Source of the DNA: Oligoflexales bacterium
Lineage (GTDB): Bacteria > Bdellovibrionota_B > Oligoflexia > Oligoflexales > RGVZ01
Assembly: GCA_947476525.1 (NCBI GenBank)
Contig: CANJQY010000009.1
Coordinates: 1 to 36,966, forward strand
DNA: 36,966 nt
Direction: 5' to 3'
Shown here one piece after another: positions 14,382-21,536 of the stretch. How positions within the stretch are numbered: position 1 is the stretch's first letter; each line of letters begins with the position of its first letter. Position numbers and translations under genes: made by a program. The notes beneath the pieces were generated by a model. That model was not told where the DNA came from. It saw only the letters and a list, made by a program, of their open reading frames with translations, and did no database searches.

Positions 14382-16520
14382 ATGAGTCAGTTTTTTTCTC
14401 AATCGACCGAAAATGGTATCTGTGTTGTCGCGTTCAATCGCCTCGACAAAGAAGCTAATACACTTGCCACAAATGTGCTTCGAGAATTTGATGCCTTACT
14501 GGATGGGCTGGTCAAAGACTCCGCGGTGAAGGGCATAGTCTTCATTAGTGGGAAAAAAGATCAGTTTATCGCGGGCGCCGATATTGATGATATCTCTAGT
14601 TTTAGCTCGGCTGCGGAGGCCGAAGCTGGATCTAAGGCCATGCAGGCCATTTTTCAGAAGGTGCACCACTGTAAAAAACCGACCGTTGCTGCGATTCATG
14701 GTGCCTGTCTAGGTGGTGGACTTGAATTGGCGCTTGCCTGCAGCTGGCGCATTGCCTCAACAGATGAAAAAACTAAGCTTGGTCTCCCTGAAATTCAGTT
14801 AGGTTTTGTCCCTGGTGCCGGCGGCACTCAACGCCTGCCGAGACTTGTCGGCATTGCTTCGTCCCTTGATATGATTCTCACCGCCAAGCGTGTGGACGGC
14901 GCCAAAGCCCTAAAAATCGGACTTGTCGACGCCTGCGTGCCTAGCGGAATGCTGCGTGATGAGGCGATTAAAATGGCGGGGAAACTTCGACCCGCAAGTG
15001 CTAATCCAAAAAAATCTCTGGCGCAAATGGCTCTCGAAGGAAATATTGTTGGCCGGCGCGTCATGGCCCTGAAGGCGAAACAAACCGTCACCGAAAAAAC
15101 AAAAGGCCTTTACCCAGCCTCCTATAAAGCTTTGGATGCAGTTTTTTCTGGGTATGAAATGAGCCTAGAAAAAGGCCTGGATTTGGAAGCAAAGTACTTT
15201 GGCGAGCTATCACAAAGCAGTGAATCACGGGCGTTAGTCCATTTATTCAAGGCGACAAACGCCGTCAAAAAACACCCGTACAAAGAGGCTGGCAAAGAAC
15301 GTTTTGCCGACTCGTTGAAAGTAGAGAGCGTCGGCGTCATCGGCGGCGGTTTTATGGGGGGCGGTATTTCGACTGTTTGCGCAGACCGCGGCATCCGGGT
15401 TGCTGTGAGTGATCCGAATCGTGACTCACTGGCAAGACTTATGAAAGCGGCTAGAGAGTTTTTTTACAAAAAGGTGAAACGCCGGCGTATACGGGGGTTT
15501 CAAGCCGATAGCTGTGTCGCGAGAATCACGCCTCAGCTTACCCCTGCAGGCTTTAATAAGGTCGATGTTGTGATCGAGTCGGTTTTTGAAAATCTTGATC
15601 TTAAACAAAAAATTCTTTCCGGCCTCGAAAAAGACTCAGCGAAAGATTGGATTTTTGCATCTAACACCTCGGCTCTCCCACTTAAAGACATTGCCGCTAA
15701 GTCAGCCAATCCTGAGCGAGTGGTTGGAATGCATTTCTTTTCGCCGGTTGAAAAAATGCCCCTTTTGGAAGTGGTCGTTGCTGAAAAAACGGCCCCTTGG
15801 GTCGTCGCCAGAATTATTGAGCTTGGCACTCAAATGGGTAAAACAATTATCGTAGTCAAGGATAGCCCAGGATTTTACGTGAACCGTGCCCTGGCTTTTT
15901 ATCTAGCCGAAGCCTCCATGATGGTCGCTGAAGGTGTTGCCATTGACTACTTGGACGATGCCTTGACTGGTTTTGGCTGGCCAGTGGGCCCTATCACTCT
16001 CATCGACGAGGTTGGACTTGATATCGGCACTCATGTTTTGAAGACTATGGAGGCTGCATGGCCTGCTCGATTTAAGACTCCTCCGCAATTTAAATTGATT
16101 TCAGATAGTGGACGCCTTGGTAGAAAAAATGGCAAAGGCTTCTATATCTATGTCGACGGTAAACGCGAGGGCGTGGACCTGGAAGTCTATACGTTGATGA
16201 GTATCGAACCCAAACGCAGTATGGATAAGCAAGAGATGATCAACCGATGCGTTCTTGGTTACATCAATGAAAGCCTTCTTTGTTTAGAAGACGGCGTGCT
16301 GCCGAGCCCATACGAAGGTGACATTGGTAGCGTTTTCGGAGTTGGATTCCCGCCATTTTTGGGCGGGCCTTTTAAGTATATTGACCTCATCGGCGCTAAG
16401 GAAATTGTCGCACGCATGCAGGCGTTAGCAGCAAAATATGGGAAACGTTTCACCCCGGCGGCAAGCCTCATAAAAATGGCTGATTCAGGCGGCAAGTATT
16501 ATCCCGATGAAAAGTGCTAA
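14382..16520 (+). CDS. fadJ: Fatty-acid oxidation complex alpha subunit (FadJ type)
   Basis: The 712-residue bifunctional enzyme has an N-terminal enoyl-CoA hydratase domain: FIAGADI oxyanion segment, HGACLGGGLELALACSW, and GLPEIQLGFVPGAGGTQRLP. A 3-hydroxyacyl-CoA dehydrogenase follows with the NAD-binding VGVIGGGFMGGG near residue 317, NTSALPLKDIA, and GMHFFSPVEKMPLLEVV with the catalytic His near residue 450. With FadI it forms the trifunctional beta-oxidation complex. The start is the ATG at 14382, preceded by AAGGGG; a TTG three codons earlier is too close to that site. Its stop codon overlaps the stop of the convergent PAP2 gene. Confidence 0.95.
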   Translation: MSQFFSQSTENGICVVAFNRLDKEANTLATNVLREFDALLDGLVKDSAVKGIVFISGKKDQFIAGADIDDISSFSSAAEAEAGSKAMQAIFQKVHHCKKPTVAAIHGACLGGGLELALACSWRIASTDEKTKLGLPEIQLGFVPGAGGTQRLPRLVGIASSLDMILTAKRVDGAKALKIGLVDACVPSGMLRDEAIKMAGKLRPASANPKKSLAQMALEGNIVGRRVMALKAKQTVTEKTKGLYPASYKALDAVFSGYEMSLEKGLDLEAKYFGELSQSSESRALVHLFKATNAVKKHPYKEAGKERFADSLKVESVGVIGGGFMGGGISTVCADRGIRVAVSDPNRDSLARLMKAAREFFYKKVKRRRIRGFQADSCVARITPQLTPAGFNKVDVVIESVFENLDLKQKILSGLEKDSAKDWIFASNTSALPLKDIAAKSANPERVVGMHFFSPVEKMPLLEVVVAEKTAPWVVARIIELGTQMGKTIIVVKDSPGFYVNRALAFYLAEASMMVAEGVAIDYLDDALTGFGWPVGPITLIDEVGLDIGTHVLKTMEAAWPARFKTPPQFKLISDSGRLGRKNGKGFYIYVDGKREGVDLEVYTLMSIEPKRSMDKQEMINRCVLGYINESLLCLEDGVLPSPYEGDIGSVFGVGFPPFLGGPFKYIDLIGAKEIVARMQALAAKYGKRFTPAASLIKMADSGGKYYPDEKC

Positions 16521-17095
16521 AGGAGACCTTTTGGGCCGCTTTTATCGATGATCCACGTGCTCCATGAATAGAGCCCTTGGGTCCACAATATCGTGGTCAC
16601 CAATACACCTAGAATAGCACCGCCAACAACGTCACCTACGAAGTGCACTCCAAGGTACACTCGGCTAAAGGATACCAGCGTCGCCAGAGATAGGGCACTC
16701 ATTGCAAGCCACGACCTTCGGCCGTTCACTTTAACAATAGCCGCCCACACTGCAAAACCGTTGGCTGCATGATTTGAAGTAAATCCATAACTCCCTCCGC
16801 ACTTGCCCGCGTATAGATTGACTCCAGACAAAAGCCAACAAGGCCTTTCTCGACCGACCAGTGGCTTGATAATTTCAAAGGAGATGACGTCAGAGGCTGC
16901 GAGAGCAATCATTGCGCACCAAAACGTTTTGGTGAGTTCGCGATTTTTTGTTGAGTAGACGTAAACATAAAAGGCCAAAACGGCAAAATTCCAAGTCTGT
17001 GAATCACTGAGCCTGAACATAACCTCGTCTAATAAAGTTGAGTGCCCGGATAATCCGTTCAGCCCGCGAAATAGTGTTTCCTCAAATTGATTCAT
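16517..17095 (-). CDS. PAP2-superfamily membrane phosphatase
   Basis: The 192-residue integral membrane protein has the three-part phosphatase signature: KPLVGRERP (Lys77, Arg84), TSNHAAN (Ser107, His109) and SRVYLGVHFVGD (Arg145, His151, Asp155). His151 would form the phospho-enzyme. Five or six hydrophobic helices are visible. Such enzymes dephosphorylate undecaprenyl diphosphate, phosphatidate or phosphatidylglycerophosphate in the periplasm; which one is open. The classical PSGH motif reads TSNH, a common variation. AGGGGG before the ATG at 17095 decides the start over the GTG two codons upstream. It follows a secreted hypothetical gene by 18 bases, so the two form an operon. Confidence 0.9.
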   Translation of the reverse strand: MNQFEETLFRGLNGLSGHSTLLDEVMFRLSDSQTWNFAVLAFYVYVYSTKNRELTKTFWCAMIALAASDVISFEIIKPLVGRERPCWLLSGVNLYAGKCGGSYGFTSNHAANGFAVWAAIVKVNGRRSWLAMSALSLATLVSFSRVYLGVHFVGDVVGGAILGVLVTTILWTQGLYSWSTWIIDKSGPKGLL

Positions 17096-17113
17096 AGGCA
17101 CCCCCTGTGAGCT

Positions 17114-17617
17114 CTAATAGCCGTTATCTCGCAGGGATTTAGGCGTAAAGTCTAGGGATGGAAATTCATCGCGATTTTCCATCGGTACCCCAACGCGAGC
17201 AAATTTGATTCGCGGTAGACGAAGCGTTCCAGATATTTTTGCGCCTGAAAATTGCATCGGGCGTTTCGCCGTGCCAATCTGCGGCTGCGGTGGTGTATCG
17301 GAATTTTGTTTTTTCGAGCCCTCATGGCCGGCGGTTTTCTGAGCTGCGGCGGACCTATCTGCGGCACCACCATGATTTGATGCTTGATGGCTAGCTCCTT
17401 CTTGGGAACCAGAGTTTGCGCCTAAATCTGGCATCCGCATAAATGTGGCCGTCTGTTTTTGGGCATCTTTCGACGGTAGTACCAACACCGGTTTTGCGTT
17501 GTCACTCAGCACGAATATTTTCACTCGATCTTGCCGCGTATGTGACTTGGCCATAGCCACGCTGGCCCACGAAATCATAAATATCAAACTGAAGACTTCG
17601 CTTTTAATGATCCTCAT
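17114..17617 (-). CDS. Secreted hypothetical protein co-transcribed with PAP2
   Basis: The 167-residue precursor has a signal peptide (MRIIKSEVFSLIFMISWASV, cleavage after Ala23). The middle, about residues 60-115, is low-complexity and rich in Ser, Gly, Ala, Gln and Lys, so probably disordered. The C-terminal 50 residues (LRLPRIKFARVGVP and a closing SLDFTPKSLRDNGY) look more ordered. I recognise no family. AAGGAGG just before the ATG is one of the strongest ribosome sites in the window, suggesting abundant translation. The PAP2 gene follows 18 bases later, so a role in the envelope is likely but unproven. Confidence 0.68.
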   Translation of the reverse strand: MRIIKSEVFSLIFMISWASVAMAKSHTRQDRVKIFVLSDNAKPVLVLPSKDAQKQTATFMRMPDLGANSGSQEGASHQASNHGGAADRSAAAQKTAGHEGSKKQNSDTPPQPQIGTAKRPMQFSGAKISGTLRLPRIKFARVGVPMENRDEFPSLDFTPKSLRDNGY

Positions 17618-17904
17618 AACCCCTCCTTTGGCTTTTTTACCTGTCCAACTATCGGTTACCTTTAGATTTTCTTTAACTGTGTCACAAAGACCTTATGGCC
17701 AGCCGAATCCGCCCGAGAAGACTTCTGGGGGGTACGGGTTGTTGTCAATGTTCGGAGATCTACAAGGTAATAGGTTATTTTTGGTAAAGTTCCCCACTAA
17801 TATATGACTTCGAAAATTCGCGTTTCGACGCTTTATATTCGGTCTTGGCAAGGTGCAAATCGAAACTGAATGGATAGGTAAAGTGAAAATTAAGGGAATA
17901 GTTC

Positions 17905-19443
17905 ATGGCCATTGCAATCATCACTAGGGGCAAAACATCAGGGCGGCGGGCAACCATTGTCCAATGGCCTGCGACGATCGGTCGCGACCCAGCTTCGGTG
18001 CTCCACATTGATGATGACCGCGTTAGTCGCAATCATGCGCGAATAAAAAAGCGGGACAAGCTATATATTGTGGAAGATTTGCAAAGTAGAAATGGAACAT
18101 ATTTGAACGGTGAAAATGTGACAAACTGCGTGGTCACTAGTGGAGATAGAATTCTAGTTGGTGACACAGAATTTGTATTTTTAACACCTGAAACCCAAGT
18201 CGACCTTGCGACTGAAATGGCGGAACTTGAGCACTTCGCACTGGCAGAAGACCTTCTCGAAGTGGGTGGGCCGATCGCAGTTTCGGGCAGTTATGATGGG
18301 GTTGCCCCAATTTCGTCTAAAAGAATGGCCTCAGAAATTGAACTTCAAGGTAGTGGCTTGACGGCCGATTTACTGAGAAAAATTTTCGACTTGCAGGCTA
18401 ATATCCTCTCTTCCGACGACGTCAAAGAGTGTGGCGCAAATATTCTAAAAGGCATTCACACACTCAATGAAAAAATTTCAAGATCTGTCCTATTTATTTG
18501 GTCGCCGAATTCAAGACGCCTCATCCCTTTGGCCGCGCGGCACACGAATTCAGCCAGTAAGTTCTTTTTTAGCCGGCGAGCTCTGGAAGATGTCATTTCA
18601 AGGAAACAAGGATCGCTGATCGCTCCGAACAGCGGGAATTCCACGGAGGTGTCTAGGCACAGAATATTACTACCGATCATACACCTCGGATTAATTCTAG
18701 GAGTCATCCACCTAGAGGTAGATGATGTCGCTACGCCTTTGTCCGAAGAGGCGGTAGAACCTTTAAGGTTTCTAATAGAGCGCGTGGCTTCTTCCATTGA
18801 CTCATTTATGTTGAGGCAAGATCTCGAAAATTTCAGCGTCGGGATGATCGAAGCCATGGTTGCCACCCTTGAGGCGAAGGACACGTATACCCACGGCCAC
18901 TCAGAGCGGGTTAGCCGCTATAGTCTTGCAATCGCGGAGCAGATGAACCTTGACCGAGAGGTCCAACGGCTACTGCTGATGAGTGCCTTGTGCCATGACC
19001 TAGGAAAAATTGGCGTTCCCGATGCCATTTTGCGAAAAGCGTCCCTACTGACCGCCGATGAATATGAAGAAATCAAACAGCATCCCACGATTGGCGCCAA
19101 CATCGTGGCGCACCTACCTAACGCAAAGAGGTTTCTCTCTGGCGTCAAATATCATCACGAAAAATGGGACGGCTCTGGTTATCCCGATGGCCTCGTGGGG
19201 GAAGACATCCCCTTTTTCGGCCGCATCATCGCTGTTGCCGACGTTTTCGATGCGATGATTAGTGGGCGCTCTTATTCTGGATTTTTAGAGGCGGGGGACG
19301 CTGTTGACAAGTTGGGGAAAGAAAAAGATTTGTTTGACCCTGACATTTTGAAGGCCTTCACTTCCGCATGGGAGGCGGGCACTCTTACTCAAAAAACTAG
19401 CACTAAAAATAATTCCGTCAAAAAAGACTCCGACGATCCATAG
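17905..19443 (+). CDS. FHA-GAF-HD-GYP signalling protein
   Basis: The 512-residue soluble protein has three parts. An FHA phosphothreonine-reading domain (about residues 1-95) shows TIGRDP, VSRNHARI and SRNGTYLNG. A GAF-like sensor spans about 150-300. An HD-GYP domain (about 310-490) shows HGHSERVSRY, the HD pair in CHDLGKIG (His364, Asp365), HHEKWDGSGYPDG (His417, His418, GYP) and AVADVFDAM. HD-GYP enzymes hydrolyse cyclic-di-GMP to GMP, and the metal ligands are present, so it is probably active. FHA suggests control by, or docking to, a Ser/Thr-phosphorylated partner; a PP2C phosphatase lies 7 kb downstream, but no kinase is in the window. The ATG has AAGGGA eight bases upstream. Ser/Lys/Asp-rich residues form the C-terminal tail. 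Confidence 0.92.
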   Translation: MAIAIITRGKTSGRRATIVQWPATIGRDPASVLHIDDDRVSRNHARIKKRDKLYIVEDLQSRNGTYLNGENVTNCVVTSGDRILVGDTEFVFLTPETQVDLATEMAELEHFALAEDLLEVGGPIAVSGSYDGVAPISSKRMASEIELQGSGLTADLLRKIFDLQANILSSDDVKECGANILKGIHTLNEKISRSVLFIWSPNSRRLIPLAARHTNSASKFFFSRRALEDVISRKQGSLIAPNSGNSTEVSRHRILLPIIHLGLILGVIHLEVDDVATPLSEEAVEPLRFLIERVASSIDSFMLRQDLENFSVGMIEAMVATLEAKDTYTHGHSERVSRYSLAIAEQMNLDREVQRLLLMSALCHDLGKIGVPDAILRKASLLTADEYEEIKQHPTIGANIVAHLPNAKRFLSGVKYHHEKWDGSGYPDGLVGEDIPFFGRIIAVADVFDAMISGRSYSGFLEAGDAVDKLGKEKDLFDPDILKAFTSAWEAGTLTQKTSTKNNSVKKDSDDP

Positions 19444-19473
19444 CCGTAGCCTAAGAGGTTATACTTTTGAGCA

Positions 19474-19506
19474 TTTTTGGTAGTAAAGGCCATTATCTAC
19501 CAAAAA
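19474..19506. terminator. Hairpin after the HD-GYP gene
   Basis: TTTTTGGTAG (19474-19483) pairs perfectly with CTACCAAAAA (19497-19506) around a 13-base loop. It begins 31 bases after the stop. There is no U-tract beyond the stem, so terminator function is uncertain; the stem itself is A/U-rich at its base. Confidence 0.4.
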
Positions 19507-19603
19507 AGCAATGTTTGAGCCCTCTTACCTCAAATAGGTTGGCCTTTTGGTGAGCTAGGTAAGTTCCACTTTCCGCCTTATAAGCCTAACAAATGACCAA
19601 AAT

Positions 19604-19633
19604 TTGGCATTCGTCATTCCCTACCTGTACAAT
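19604..19633 (+). promoter_or_regulatory. Promoter of the ExbB/ExbD motor operon
   Basis: TTGGCA (19604-19609) and TACAAT (19628-19633) each match the sigma-70 consensus in five of six positions, with an 18-base spacer. Transcription would start near 19640, about 37 bases before the first gene. This is among the best promoters visible in the window. Confidence 0.5.
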
Positions 19634-19644
19634 AGAAGTAGGGA
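19618..19644. promoter_or_regulatory. Inverted repeat straddling the motor-operon -10 box
   Basis: TCCCTAC at 19618-19624 and GTAGGGA at 19638-19644 are perfect complements, 13 bases apart, centred on the TACAAT -10 box. Such placement is what a repressor operator would look like. It could alternatively form a weak hairpin only if transcription began upstream. Confidence 0.35.
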
Positions 19645-19676
19645 TATTTTTTCTTGTCCACGACTTGGAGGATCTA

Positions 19677-20471
19677 ATGTTTGGAGAAATTGCGGCGAGT
19701 TTTCAAAGAGGTAATATTTATCTAACCACTATGCTGGTGTTGGGATTTATCGCATTCACCATCGTGTTTGAGCGGTTTATCATGCTCCAGTTTGTTTATC
19801 ACATGGATTTCGGGAAATTTTTATTGAATCTCAAAAACCTTTTGACGGCAGAAGATACCACGCGGGCCCTCAGCTACTGTAAAAGTTTTAGCAACACCTC
19901 GTTGGCAGGTATCGCCCGCAAAGCCCTGGAAGCAGCTGAGAGTGACCCCACCACCATTCGCGGCGCGATTGAGGAGGAGACCATTTATTTTCTTCCACGC
20001 ATTGAGTCTCGCATCAGTGGTTTGATGGCCATTTCAACCCTAATTTTATTGACCGGAGTGCTCGGGGCCATTGATTCTCTGTGGAATACCTTTCATGCCA
20101 TTAGTGTTTTGGACTCCGTCCAAAAGCAAGCCAGCCTAGGCGAAGATATCGCGCGAGCGTTGAACCCTGCGGCCTTTGGAATTCTGTTGAGCATGTTTAT
20201 TTTAGTTGGCTATTATATCGTGCGTGGTGCTGCGGTCAGTTTGACCGAAAAGATGCACTACGGTGTCACCGTGCTTCATAATTTGTTGGTTCCACCAGAA
20301 GTCGCGAGCTTCATGCCTGTTTCGATGCCTGCCGCGCCGATTAGCGAAATGAATATTGCACCACAGACGCAAATGTCCTATGAAGCCCAACCAGTACCAC
20401 AGGGAGCGCCAGATGTCCACGTCGCCGATAATTCAGTCGAAGATATCAGGGATGAAGAAGAGATTATCTGA
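19677..20471 (+). CDS. ExbB/TolQ/MotA-family proton channel protein
   Basis: The 264-residue inner-membrane protein has three hydrophobic segments (about residues 14-36, 113-135 and 165-187) in the ExbB/TolQ arrangement. It has a long cytoplasmic loop after the first and the characteristic LPRIESRISGLMAISTLILLTGVLGAI stretch around the second, shown here in parts (RIESRISGLMAIS, TGVLGAIDSLWN). The ALNPAAFGILLSM segment matches the third helix. It would form the stator that passes protons to drive a periplasmic rod. A 55-residue Pro/Gln/acidic C-terminal tail is not usual for ExbB. The frame extends upstream, but GGAGG seven bases before the ATG at 19677 sets the start. The next gene begins inside its 3' end. 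Confidence 0.85.
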   Translation: MFGEIAASFQRGNIYLTTMLVLGFIAFTIVFERFIMLQFVYHMDFGKFLLNLKNLLTAEDTTRALSYCKSFSNTSLAGIARKALEAAESDPTTIRGAIEEETIYFLPRIESRISGLMAISTLILLTGVLGAIDSLWNTFHAISVLDSVQKQASLGEDIARALNPAAFGILLSMFILVGYYIVRGAAVSLTEKMHYGVTVLHNLLVPPEVASFMPVSMPAAPISEMNIAPQTQMSYEAQPVPQGAPDVHVADNSVEDIRDEEEII

Positions 20472-20982
20472 GTCAATTATATCAGATTCTGTACTTTCAT
20501 CTTTGGCGCTTTGCGCACTGCTTTCTATTGTCACCTACACGTCACGCGCGGTAACAATCGGAGGGACGTGGGGGTTTGTTGACGTCGATTTGCCGGTCGC
20601 GTCTCAACCCTTTGTTGATCCATCCATACACAAGTTCAGGGAAATGCCGTCTGTCAGCATCGGCACGTCAACAATGGTTGTAGCTCTGACACCGACGGAA
20701 ATGATTTTCGGGGATCTCCCGGCTTTTACTCGTCACCGCGACGATGTGCGAAATAAATTTATTGTCCCCCACGCAGATGGCTCACCTCAGGTCGCGACTC
20801 TGCTTGCACAGGCTGGCGAGTGGAGCCTTGATCGCAAAAATCGCCTTGGCCTAAGAAGTGATGGTCTTGTGATCGTGTTGCCAGATCCGCGCGTTCCAAT
20901 TGCAGTTATTAGTGGCGTCATTGCTAGCCTCAGAGCCAGTAAATCGTTCAGTCATGTCGTGCTTGCTGGGGGGGTGCTATGA
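20413..20982 (+). CDS. ExbD/TolR-like protein, first copy
   Basis: The product (189 residues) has a short cytoplasmic N-terminus, one membrane helix (about residues 25-43) and a periplasmic domain. Asp25 at the beginning of the helix (SIISDSVLSSLALCALLS) sits where ExbD and TolR keep the proton-relaying aspartate. The C-terminal part (DGLVIVLPDPRVPIAVISGV, then ASLRASKSFSHVVLAGG) matches the ExbD periplasmic fold. The ATG at 20413 has AGGGAG six bases upstream and overlaps the ExbB-like gene by 59 bases; the ATG at 20452 is an alternative with a poorly spaced site. It overlaps the second ExbD-like gene by ATGA. Confidence 0.75.
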   Translation: MSTSPIIQSKISGMKKRLSESIISDSVLSSLALCALLSIVTYTSRAVTIGGTWGFVDVDLPVASQPFVDPSIHKFREMPSVSIGTSTMVVALTPTEMIFGDLPAFTRHRDDVRNKFIVPHADGSPQVATLLAQAGEWSLDRKNRLGLRSDGLVIVLPDPRVPIAVISGVIASLRASKSFSHVVLAGGVL

Positions 20983-21500
20983 AAAATCTCCCGCGTTTGC
21001 GCTGTGCAAAAACGGCGTTTGACCGTCAATCGCAGCGCCTGAAAACTGAAGCGCCCTTTCAAGCTGGGGCGCTGTTTATTCCATTTTTGGCGGTTGGGAT
21101 TTTGACGATCTACACCGGTCTGCAAGTGAACCGGAAACTTTTTTCACTGGCGCGACCAATTGAAATGAGCGGAGTCACTATGGAGGATAAAGAAATTTGG
21201 CTTAGTGTCGGCATTCGTAATGATTTAATAGTTATAGCAACTCCTGAAGGCGATACGTTTTCTTGGCCAATGAGCGGCCCTGACAAAGCACAGCTCGCTG
21301 TTTTACAGGACTACTTAACGGCGCGTGCGCGCTATTTGGTTGCTAGCTCGGTCAGAAGCGGGCAGCTTTCCGGCAACCAAAATTCGGCAGCCTTATCTGT
21401 CGATCAAAGCCTGACGTATCAGCATGTTAGGCCGATAATCTACGCCTTGGCGGGCGCTGGTTTTTCGCGCTACGGATTTGAAACAAGGATCGTTCGGTGA
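20979..21500 (+). CDS. ExbD/TolR-like protein, second and divergent copy
   Basis: The 173-residue protein has a basic N-terminus, one membrane helix (about residues 28-49, AGALFIPFLAVGILTIYTGL) and a periplasmic domain. Its end, SVDQSLTYQHVRPIIYALAG then AGFSRYGFETRI, follows the ExbD pattern of a strand, a conserved helix and a glycine turn before the last strand. Unlike the first copy, its helix has no acidic residue, so it probably cannot relay protons and may instead form a hetero-dimer or act structurally. Start by ATGA overlap with the preceding gene. It shares little obvious sequence identity with the first copy beyond the C-terminal pattern. Confidence 0.68.
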   Translation: MKNLPRLRCAKTAFDRQSQRLKTEAPFQAGALFIPFLAVGILTIYTGLQVNRKLFSLARPIEMSGVTMEDKEIWLSVGIRNDLIVIATPEGDTFSWPMSGPDKAQLAVLQDYLTARARYLVASSVRSGQLSGNQNSAALSVDQSLTYQHVRPIIYALAGAGFSRYGFETRIVR

Positions 21501-21536
21501 ACATTCGCCCTAAATTGATGGAGACAAGAGAAAAAA

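Noticed and set aside
19593-19676. Longer ExbB-like protein with 28 extra N-terminal residues
   Set aside because: The extension lies over the promoter, and GGAGG precedes the ATG at 19677.
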